A DNA stretch of 38,551 bases. Source: Armadillidium nasatum (taxonomy: Eukaryota > Arthropoda > Malacostraca > Isopoda > Armadillidiidae). The first letter of the stretch is position 1; each line of letters begins with the position of its first letter. Location: assembly GCA_009176605.1 (NCBI GenBank), contig SEYY01001075.1, forward strand, positions 1 through 38,551, in the 5' to 3' direction. Below the pieces are notes generated by a model that saw only the letters and a list, made by a program, of their open reading frames with translations, ran no database searches and had not been told where the DNA came from. Shown in pieces: positions 31,060 to 38,551 of the stretch. The position numbers and the translations under genes were made by a program.

Positions 31060-31489
31060 TAATAATAATAATAATAGGTCAAGGAGTCGAACACCTCCTA
31101 GAACCCCTTTTGGTAATAACACAAATAGGAACAATAACAATAGAAACCAACAACAGTGGAATGGATCTCCAAGAACTAATAATAGAAATTCCTCGAATGT
31201 GACTTGTAATTATTGCAAAAAGCCTGGTCATGATGTTCGAGATTGCCGTTCTCGTCCCTACTGCAAATTTTGTGGGAAGAGAGGACATCTATTTAACAAC
31301 TGTTATCAACGACAAAACAAGTGCATTCATTGCGAACAAACTGGCCATATAATCAATAATTGCCCTACTAGACAACAAAAACAACAAGCTCGTGATGACT
31401 CTCTAAGTTGTACCGAGTGTGGAGGACCGCACTTAGGTAAAGACTGCCCTCAATATAAACCACCATCCTATTCCCATCAGGGAAACTAA
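31028..31489 (+). CDS. Nucleocapsid-like region with four zinc knuckles
   Basis: It overlaps the end of Gag by 32 nt in another frame. After a run of Asn encoded by an (AAT)n tract and an Arg/Ser-rich patch, it has three CX2CX4HX4C knuckles at residues 60-73, 79-92 and 99-112, and a fourth, variant CX2CX3HX4C knuckle at 128-140. These bind RNA in Gag nucleocapsid domains. In relatives the domain is fused to capsid, so the split here is probably a length change in the AAT tract, although expression by frameshifting cannot be excluded. The start at ATG 31028 is nominal. Confidence 0.85.
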   Translation: MFLISKTLLINNNNNNRSRSRTPPRTPFGNNTNRNNNNRNQQQWNGSPRTNNRNSSNVTCNYCKKPGHDVRDCRSRPYCKFCGKRGHLFNNCYQRQNKCIHCEQTGHIINNCPTRQQKQQARDDSLSCTECGGPHLGKDCPQYKPPSYSHQGN

Positions 31490-31879
31490 TATCCTCTGTG
31501 GTGAATGATCCACCCACAGAGTTTAATAGATTCCAATTCCTCTAGTGGACCCTTCATCACTAATAGTTAATTTAAACTATTCTCCAGAATCTCCAAAACC
31601 CCAAAGAACAAAGAAAGTATCATCAACGGATGGATCACCGTTGCTACATCCTACATTAGGAAACTCCAGACATCTCTAACTCTGATAGCCAATAGAAGTT
31701 ACTCCAGAATTACCCTCCATAATAAAACCGCCGATAGAACCATCCTCTATAGACGATTTTACTACATTAACCTCTAATTCTAATTCTCTTACTCCTAAAA
31801 TCTAATTCTTCTATTTCTAATTCTATTATTCAATTTCATACCTTTACAAGTACCTCCTAAAGATACCTTATTAGTAGGT
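31490..31879 (+). other. Degenerate gag-pol linker
   Basis: About 390 bp between the zinc knuckles and protease, with stops in all plus frames. The Pro/Ser/Thr coding flavour suggests a decayed linker. No domain is recognised. Confidence 0.5.
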
Positions 31880-32278
31880 GTGTTCATAAAAGATTCTAAG
31901 CAAGACAAACTACTCACGGCTCTTGTAGATACTGGTGCCGCTGGGAGTCTTATAACCTCCAAAACATATAGTCTCTTAAATTCCCAAAATTATCCATTAT
32001 TTTCAACCACATATAGTGGTGTACAAGGAATTGGAGGAACGGTATTTCCTGTTTATGGTATTGTAACTTTCCAAGTCCAACTTTCTAGAACTTATATAAC
32101 TGAACCACATCCATTCATAGTTGTGGACGATCAAGTTACAAATTATGATTTGATCCTAGGGTATGACTTTTTAAGCCATGAACAGCTATTACCCGACTTA
32201 GCCACTAAACAGTTGATAAAAAGAAATAAAAATCATCTTACTATAATCGCCGAAGATATCCGTACATTGCAATCCTAG
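31880..32278 (+). pseudogene. Retrotransposon aspartic protease
   Basis: The open frame of 132 codons starts at a non-ATG codon and is part of pol rather than an independent gene. The catalytic LVDTGA is at residues 15-20, followed by GSLITSKTY. The second conserved element, DLILGYDFLS, precedes the end, as in Ty3/Gypsy proteases. It would cleave Gag and Pol in the particle. It is out of frame with the reverse transcriptase that follows 13 nt later. Confidence 0.88.
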
Positions 32279-32291
32279 AGATGGAATTGCA

Positions 32292-33473
32292 ATGATAGAC
32301 AAAGATATTTCTTTGCCACCAAATAAGTGTATCACTATCCCCATCTCTATTGATCATCTAATTTTTAATTATAACACCCTTTTATTATTTACTCCAAATG
32401 ATTCTAATAAATTTATAATGGATCATATTGTTCTAAACTATTCTCCAGATCAAATTATATACTTATATTGTTTTAATTTTAATGATAATCCAATACATCT
32501 TAAACGCGGATATTCTTTAGGTACTTTCTCTATTCTCTCACTAGATTCTTCTTTTTCCTCTATTAATGTAGTAGAGTTGTCTCAGAAACCCCAAACTACT
32601 TATCCTGAATGGACGATAGAATCATTATATGAAGCCTTTGATTTAGGTTCTACTACTCTTACATCAAGCCAAAAAGAACAACTTATCCAACTTCTAATGA
32701 AATATCCTACTGCTTTAAGCTTAGGAGATGACGATGTAGGATGTACCTCTATACTTAAACACACAATAGACACACTTGTAGATGACCCAGTGTGTTGTCC
32801 AGTAAGACGCTTACAAGGTCCTATTCTTTATGAGGTCGAAAAAGTATGTCAACAATTAGAAGCTGACGGAATAATCAGAAAATCTTATTCACCATATTCC
32901 GCACCCGTAGTTCCCGTCAGGAAACCAGATGGAGCTATGCGTTTATGCATCGACTACCGAAAACTCAATGAAGTGACTAAAGGAGACTCTTTCCCTATAC
33001 CGAATTTGACTGACACTCTATTTAGCCTACAAGGAATGAAATATTTCTCCACAATAGACCTTATTAAAGGCTATTATCAGATCGAAATGGAGGAAGAAAG
33101 TATCGAAAAAACAGCTTTCTCTACACCGCTAGGTCATTGGGAATTCATGAGAATGCCTTTCGGCGTTAAAAATGGCCCTGCGACTTTTCAACGTGCAATG
33201 CGGTTAGCTTTATGTCACATACCTTGGCAGGAAGTAATGATCTATTTGGACGATGTCCTCATTATAAGCCAGACCTTCGAAAAACACCTTACTATCCTAG
33301 AAGAAGTCTTAACAGCATTTATCAAAGCTGGCTTTCAAACTGAAACCCTCAAAAACCAATCTCCTAAGGACAGAAGTAAAGTTTTTAGGACACCAGATTT
33401 CATACCAAGGTATGATTCCTCTAGAAAAGAACATCAAAGGTGTAAAAGATTTCCCAGTTCCAAAGACCGTTAG
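32292..33473 (+). pseudogene. pol: Ty3/Gypsy reverse transcriptase
   Basis: The frame of 393 codons starts at ATG 32292. Residues 1-120 are a linker after the protease. The reverse transcriptase follows with VPVRKPDGAMRLCIDYRKLN, STIDLIKGYYQIEM, FMRMPFGVKNGPATFQ and the catalytic YLDD at residues 318-321 (nt 33243-33254). Past about residue 345 the frame degenerates: the thumb and the start of the RNase H connection shift between 33330 and 33412. The catalytic palm looks intact, but the polyprotein cannot be read through. Confidence 0.9.
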
Positions 33474-34071
33474 ACAAGTTAGACAATTTATGGGGCTAGT
33501 AAACTTTTACCGACGTCACATACCCCATTGTTCCGAAATAGCCAAACCTCTTTTCGACTTATTAAAACTTACTAAAAACTTCCAATGGACTGATCAATGC
33601 CAACAAGCTTTCGAAAATCTTAAAGAAAAACTAACCACCCCACCTTTATTATCTTATCCAGATAGAACTCCAAACGCAAATCCACTTTTTCTCCATACTG
33701 ATGCTTCTGGTATTGGTGCAGGTGCATGCCTGAGCCAAATACAGGAAGACATAGACAAACCAATAGCATACATTTCTATGGTATTTTCAAAAGCTCAACG
33801 AGCATATAGTACAACTGAACGCGAAGTAGCCGCCATTAGGTGGGCTATACGATCCCTTAAACCATTTTTATACGGGATTAGAGTGATTATTTTCACCGAT
33901 CACAAACCTCTTCTTTTTCTACACAATATGCCTCTAGTGAACCAACGAGTAGCCAGAACATTGGAAGAATTAAACGATATCGACTATGAGCTCAATTATG
34001 TGCCTGGAAAAGGAAAATATAGTCGCAGATATCCTTTCTCGAGTTCCATACGAATTGCAAATCCAAAATAA
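33412..34071 (+). pseudogene. RNase H region of pol
   Basis: The frame of 219 codons starts with the connection domain (VRQVRQFMGLVNFYRRHI, residues 21-37). RNase H follows with LHTDASG (Asp 97), AYSTTEREVAAIRWA (Glu 136 or 138) and IIFTDHKPLLFL (Asp 163), so the catalytic acidic residues are visible. It shifts frame near 34015, where the next frame supplies NIVADILSRVP, the normal end of this domain. It removes the RNA strand of RNA-DNA hybrids during reverse transcription. Confidence 0.9.
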
Positions 34072-34475
34072 TAAGGATACCTATTTACCAGAATTACCCG
34101 AAGGGTTTATGATGATTATAATACCTGGAGGAGGTGATTCGCTTTTCCAGTGTTTTTCCCAATTTCTAAATGGAAAATTAGATTTTCACCTATTAATAAG
34201 ACAAGAGGTTGTCCAAGAATTGCTAGATAACCGTGAAAAGTATCACATACCTACAGGAAGAGAAGCAAAACAAACATTAAAACAGTTACAACTAACTAAA
34301 TTCCCTGGACAATTGCCATTTACTAATAGTATTGAAGCTTTCTCAAATTATATATCTTAGTTCGAGTACTAGTTTACTACAGTAAAGATCATCCCTTTAC
34401 ATTTCGGAAATCCCAATTCATAACAGATATTTGTTGTTTATTATTGTTATGGGAGGTATTCATTATAATTTGTTA
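33986..34475 (+). pseudogene. RNase H tail and OTU-like domain between RNase H and integrase
   Basis: After NIVADILSRVPYE, the frame to 34360 continues with IIPGGGDSLFQCFSQFLNG, then HLLIRQEVVQELLDNREKY and IEAFSNYIS. In another frame about 100 nt later GGIHYNLLNPY appears (CAT at 34461-34463). This order matches the OTU superfamily of cysteine proteases: a D-G-x-C-LF box followed by a helix, an IR..VV..L segment, an E-x-x-A-x-S segment and a terminal HY-hydrophobic box carrying the catalytic His. The span of about 120 residues also fits. Here the box reads G-G-D-S-L-F, so the Asp is Gly and the catalytic Cys is Ser (codon 34139-34141). The identification rests on motifs only. Whether the substitutions are lineage-wide or decay in this copy is unknown. 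Confidence 0.6.
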
Positions 34476-34799
34476 AATCCCTACTAAATCAAAATTGCCT
34501 CAAACAGCTATTGATGCCTTTATCTAGTTTCCCAATTTTATCAGCCCCAGTAGTAGTACTTCATTTATTAGATTCCTGAAGAGTCCGAAGAAGTAGATGA
34601 ATGATATTTTAATAGAAAATTTCCTGCACTCCATCAATAGTCACAATTGATGGAGAAAATAATAGCATTTAGTTCCTATAGAAACTCTCCAAATTCCATA
34701 ATTTTTCTCTTTTAATAAACCCACAAGACTCTGTAGAAGTAACAATGACCCATATTATGGAATGTCAAATCAAATGATCCAATTCTTAAACGACTAAAG
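34476..34799 (+). other. Degenerate pol spacer before integrase
   Basis: About 320 bp with stops in all plus frames and no recognised domain. It is probably decayed linker between the OTU-like segment and integrase. Confidence 0.45.
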
Positions 34800-35221
34800 A
34801 ATGCCATTAGCAAAAATCAACCCTTCTTAGGTCCCCTTAAAAATTTTTCCTATGCTCGTAATTCTATCTCTATATATAATAATTATTTAATCCACCGAAA
34901 TAGAAAAGACCATTATCACTATTTAGTCTCATTCAATTTTGCTTTACAGGTTGCTATAATTAATCACCATGAATTTGCCCATATAGGCCAAAATAAGTTA
35001 TATGCACTTTTAGATTGGATCATATGGCATCCCAAATTAAGACTGATATGTAAAGACATTTCAATGACATGCCACCATTGTCAGCTGGGAAAAGTTTCTA
35101 ATATTTACCATGCCCCTCCGATGTTAAAGATTAATACTAAATTTCCCTTTGAATTAGTTAGCTGTAGACCTATTACAATTACCAAAGTCATCTAAAGGAA
35201 ATAGTTACATTTTTGTTTTAA
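34800..35221 (+). pseudogene. Integrase N-terminal zinc-binding domain and start of core
   Basis: One frame reads NHHEFAHIGQNKLYALL, then TCHHCQLGKVSN, giving the H-x4-H...C-x2-C zinc-binding domain of retroviral-type integrase (about 34962-35095). A frame shift near 35160 leads into DLLQLPKS followed by a hydrophobic strand and IDHYSK, which carries the first core Asp. A further shift at about 35235 joins the long integrase frame. The domain is recognisable but broken twice. Confidence 0.82.
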
Positions 35222-36934
35222 TTGATCATTATAGTAAAGTGGATAGCCACAGTTCCCCTTAGATCAAAACATACTTCCCTAGTAACAGCTGCCCTAAGAA
35301 ATATTCTACCCTATTTGCCATTAATACCCTCCAGACTATTATCAGATAATGCCCGTGAATTCAGAGGTCCTGAATTTGAAGAACTCTTAATACTCCATAA
35401 TATTAAACATATTTATACCACCCCTTATAACCCATCGTCAAATGGAATCGCAGAAAGAGTCAATCGAACTTTAATCCAATATCTCCGTGGAACATTACGA
35501 GATCCATCAAACTGGGACATTCAACTGTCTTCAGTAGCTCTCATATATAATAATACCATCCATTCAGAAACAAAACGTTCTCCAGCTGAAATAATTTACT
35601 CTGAAGCTCATGACACCCGTCCAAACCTTCCTTGGACCCGATTCAACGAATATTGGGATGAAGGAAATACCAACTATAAATCCTTCTCAATCGGCCAAGA
35701 AGTAGCTTTAAAATTACAATTGCCTGGAGATCGTACTACTAACAAATTCAAGGATCGCTATCAAGGACCATTAACAATAATCAAAGTAAATACTAATAAC
35801 GTAACGTACATAGTACAGTCTATGGAAACGCAGAGATTATATAAAGTCCATCACAAGCAATTGAAGAAATGGTATAGTCCACCCGAATATCTCAAAAATC
35901 ATCCCTTATTCCATAAATTTTTGACAAAAACGACTCTAAATGACGACAACACAATTGAACGTGTAATACCTCCACCTTTACTTTTGCCTGAAGTAATAGA
36001 AAAGGATCTAGTGGATGATATCCCAATTAGCCCTGATTTAGATGAAACTGTAGACTCAGATGACGATTTTGTCGGATTTGATGAAACTGATCAAATAAAT
36101 TCTTTATCACAACAACTTTTATCTCAATTACATAACAGTTTACAAATCATTGATAAAATTCATACATCTAAAATCACTCAGTTACCACAATCAATAATAA
36201 CTCCTAATGCTATTGATGAATCATTTTCTTTTCATTTAAATGAGCTATTTGCTTCTCCTACTAATTTTTCTCCTACTCCTGATTTATTCTCTCTTACAAA
36301 TGCTTCTAATTCTCCTACTATCTCTACTCATTTTTCTCCTGTTAATTTGAATACTCAAGTCATGTTATCACCAGTTTCTCCACAACAATCTTCTATTATT
36401 TCATACACCCCTCTAACTATTACAAATCAGTTAGTTACTGCAGAATTATATCCTGTTAGGAGATGTTTTCGAAGATTATCATCCGAAAATATAATATTCA
36501 ATTTAGAAGATTCTCAAACTTCTGTTTCTAATAATGTTATTAACAATAGATTAGTCAATTCACCTATAACTCCAACTCTAGACGATTCTTTTCTAAAAGA
36601 ACATCCAATGCAAACCACAATATCTTCTCCTATTGTTTCATCTTCTTCACCTACAACTGAAATCGGTAGTTGCATTATTCATAGTTTTCTACAAACATTT
36701 GATGAACAGGGTGCATTTATTCATAGCACACCAACATCTAGTAAAAAGTCTGTCCATTGGGCACCTTCTATAAAACTCGAAGAAATAATAACTCCATGTT
36801 CTGATACTGAAACAGTAGCTCAGAGAACAAGGCAGAAGAAACCTCATGTTTCTCCTGAATTGCCTTGGGTCCAAGATACTTTATTAGAAAAACGACGAAC
36901 TACTAAGCCTTCCATTAAAAAGAGTAAACCTTAA
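35222..36934 (+). pseudogene. Integrase core and long C-terminal tail
   Basis: The open frame of 570 codons starts at a non-ATG codon because its beginning is shifted. Core residues: Asp 42 in LLSDNAREF and Glu 78 in NGIAERVNRTL, with 35 residues between them, the D-35-E spacing of retroviral-type integrases. TPYNPSSNG is the usual loop. A C-terminal GPY/F-like module (KFKDRYQGPLTIIKV) is at residues 175-189, followed by RLYKVHHKQLKKWY. Residues about 230-570 form an acidic, Ser/Thr/Pro-rich tail without chromodomain, signal peptide or membrane helix, ending in a Lys/Arg-rich patch (LLEKRRTTKPSIKKSKP). Integrase inserts the cDNA into the host genome. Confidence 0.9.
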
Positions 36935-37053
36935 ATTTTCCTCAGTATTTCTTTACTACTTAAAGGACTTTTCACCAACCTAGTTTATCCAATGAATATA
37001 ACTTGAGTTATCTCACAGTTCTAACTTTTACCCTTTTCCCGTCATGTTATGAC

Positions 37054-37064
37054 GAGTGGGGGGG
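37054..37064 (+). other. Polypurine tract
   Basis: GAGTGGGGGGG just upstream of the 3' LTR (TG at 37067-37068) is the likely plus-strand primer. The TA between tract and LTR is a minor departure from direct abutment. Confidence 0.75.
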
Positions 37065-37066
37065 TA

Positions 37067-38551
37067 TGTAAGGAATTTTCCCTTATATCTTGATATCATA
37101 CTCATTTACTCTAGTATGTTTTATTAACATATGTCATCAAGCATGCTTTTTCTATGATTTCAGATGTTTTTCATGAGTAATGTTTTGTTTTGATATTGCT
37201 TTGGCTTTTATATTCATTATTCATACTTCCTAATCTAGCTCTTATTTGCTTATTTACATGAGTTTATATATATCTATATATCAAGTGCTTTCCTGGATAA
37301 ACTAAGGTATGGATTTTTACTTTTACTCAATGTATCTATTCTGGTAAACTCAAATAAATGATTAATTATGATTTAATTATTCATAAAGGACTCCAATTCT
37401 CTAATTTGACGTGTGTGTTGAATATTTCTTCAAAAAGAGACAAGTAAAGACCTCAATTTAATTGAGGTAAGTTAGGTTTAGTTTTTTTATATAGGTTCTA
37501 TCAGTAGTTTCATGTATATAATTTGTTATAATAATAATTAGGTATAAAAATTAGTTTTTATAGAGTTCAAAAGAACTATATAGAATTATATATATATTAT
37601 AGGTTCATGGTCAGGGAACCTTTGTTTCCCCATCTCATATATCCATGGTCAGGGAGCGTTTGTTTTTCCCAGATTTCCATGGTGAGGGACCTTCCCCATC
37701 CATATATTTCCATGGTCAGGAGACCTTATAGATTTCCATGGTCAGGGAGCGTTTGCTTCCCCATCTCATATATTTCCATGGTCAGGGAGCGTTTGTTTCC
37801 CCATCTCATAAATATCCGTGTAACCTTCATAATTTTTTCAAACTTGAGGAACCTTAATTGATTATAATTGTTGTAATCATCACTAAAAGTACCAAGACTT
37901 TATTTGTGGTGTGTTTAAGATTATTTTTTAACACTCTTATTATCACCTCTGAAAGTATAAATAACATTACCAGTGTTTTGTACTAAAACATTTCAAGTGT
38001 AAAGTGCAGTGTTAATCATATTGTTCCTTGACATACAAGGATTTGTGTGAAACAAAAGACATTGATCTAATAAGGTTTTCTTCATATAAAGGACCAAAAA
38101 ATGAAGGTGAAGTCAATTATATACTTTAAAAATTAATAGAATTAAATATTATTGAAATATATATATATTGATTACATCACTATAAAAACATTAATTTATA
38201 TTGGAAATATTATCTATTATTGGTATTATTTTTGTGTGAATCTTATAAAATTTGTATACTAGCGCAATGAATCAGTGAGTATATGTATAAATTACACTAT
38301 TTTTTATCAAATGAACTAAAAAGGTTTACCAGTTCAATTATATTAAGGTTATTAAACATTATTTCTGTTTTCACCACCACCCTAAATATATATATATATG
38401 TATATATATATAAGTGTTTATTTATTATACTTTATTAAATCATTTTATTAACTTGTTTATTATTTTTCCCACATGTAAGTATAAGTGTGTTTAGAGGATT
38501 ACCTTTCTATGCTTGAATTCAGGTAAATATCATACCATTAATTGTTCCTCT
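37067..38551 (+). mobile_element. 3' LTR, truncated by window end
   Basis: It starts TGTAAGGAATTTTCCC, as in the 5' LTR, and runs to the window edge at the point equivalent to about 29078. About 400 bp should remain outside. Outside the repeat block it differs from the 5' LTR only by scattered single-base changes and indels (for example one base in ACTCCAATTCTC and in GAATTCAGG). The TA tract at about 38388-38412 is interrupted by TG. Confidence 0.95.
37603..37811 (+). repeat. Irregular CCATGGTCAGGGA block in 3' LTR
   Basis: Five to six units of differing length, including the variants GGTGAGGGACCTTCC and GGTCAGGAGACC, unlike the uniform 40 bp units in the 5' LTR. The first two to three units resemble the solo LTR block at 2797. 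An ORF across it is a by-product of ATGGTCAGG repeats. Confidence 0.88.

Larger units (their letters stand above)
27614..38551 (+). mobile_element. Ty3/Gypsy LTR retrotransposon (3' LTR cut by window end)
   Basis: It consists of a 5' LTR 27614-29483, primer binding site, gag, protease, reverse transcriptase, RNase H, an OTU-like segment, integrase, polypurine tract and a 3' LTR from 37067. The order protease-reverse transcriptase-RNase H-integrase places it in Ty3/Gypsy (Metaviridae). The LTRs are near-identical outside a tandem-repeat block, so insertion is recent, yet the coding region has several frameshifts. Either the copy decayed quickly or it was mobilised in trans as a defective template. 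No env-like protein with a signal peptide or membrane segment is seen. Confidence 0.95.

Noticed and set aside
35910..36934. An envelope-like gene after integrase
   Set aside because: The frame is continuous with integrase and has no signal peptide, hydrophobic membrane helix or cysteine pattern.
37607..37861. 84-codon open frame with MVRE-type repeats, and the similar one at 2836-3036
   Set aside because: It is produced by reading ATGGTCAGGGA repeats of the LTR; it is not conserved as a frame between LTR copies.

Overview
This 38.5 kb window is AT-rich eukaryotic intergenic DNA packed with transposable elements and long (TA)n microsatellites. I see no host protein gene, rRNA, tRNA or CRISPR array. 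The mix of families (Ty3/Gypsy, BEL/Pao, Jockey/CR1-like LINEs, a Penelope-like element, pogo/Tigger, hAT) together with TA arrays of 60-240 bp suggests an arthropod, most likely a crustacean. That placement is inference from family content, not from a marker gene.

Layout. 1-2252: two long (TA)n arrays and a cluster of three hairpin-forming repeats. 2253-4101: a solo LTR of the Ty3/Gypsy family that also supplies the right end of the window, with a TATAT duplication on each side. 4164-5972: AT-rich DNA with no gene. 6104-8923: a pogo-type DNA transposon with 20 bp terminal inverted repeats and TA flanks, encoding DNA-binding parts of a transposase but no catalytic core; a 215 bp hAT-type MITE (8701-8915) has inserted exactly at the last 8 bases of its right end. 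9059-9950: a nearly perfect 429 bp inverted repeat made of two 5'-truncated Penelope-like 3' ends. 11498-14223: a 5'-truncated LINE with most of its endonuclease-reverse transcriptase ORF intact except for one premature stop. 14243-17541: an older, frameshifted LINE on the minus strand, tail-to-tail with the first and split by about 1.5 kb of unrecognised DNA. 17650-20165: a decayed BEL/Pao pol fragment. 20704-21660: a Tigger remnant. 24085-25929: a hAT derivative with GC-rich ends, an 8 bp target duplication and a broken BED zinc finger. 26696-27613: a hAT end, then an inverted LTR fragment.

27614-38551: a young but frameshifted Ty3/Gypsy retrotransposon with unusually long LTRs (5' LTR 1870 bp; the 3' LTR runs off the window), an initiator-Met-tRNA-type primer binding site, gag, a separate four-knuckle nucleocapsid frame, protease, reverse transcriptase, RNase H, integrase and a polypurine tract. 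Between RNase H and integrase lies a segment resembling an OTU-family (deubiquitinase-like) cysteine protease domain with substituted active-site positions. This is the most unusual coding observation in the window.

A theme across the window is that nearly every element boundary lies on a (TA)n array, and all three insertions of the Ty3/Gypsy family occur next to TATAT. The full element appears to have landed inside the internal TA tract of an older, oppositely oriented copy of its own LTR.
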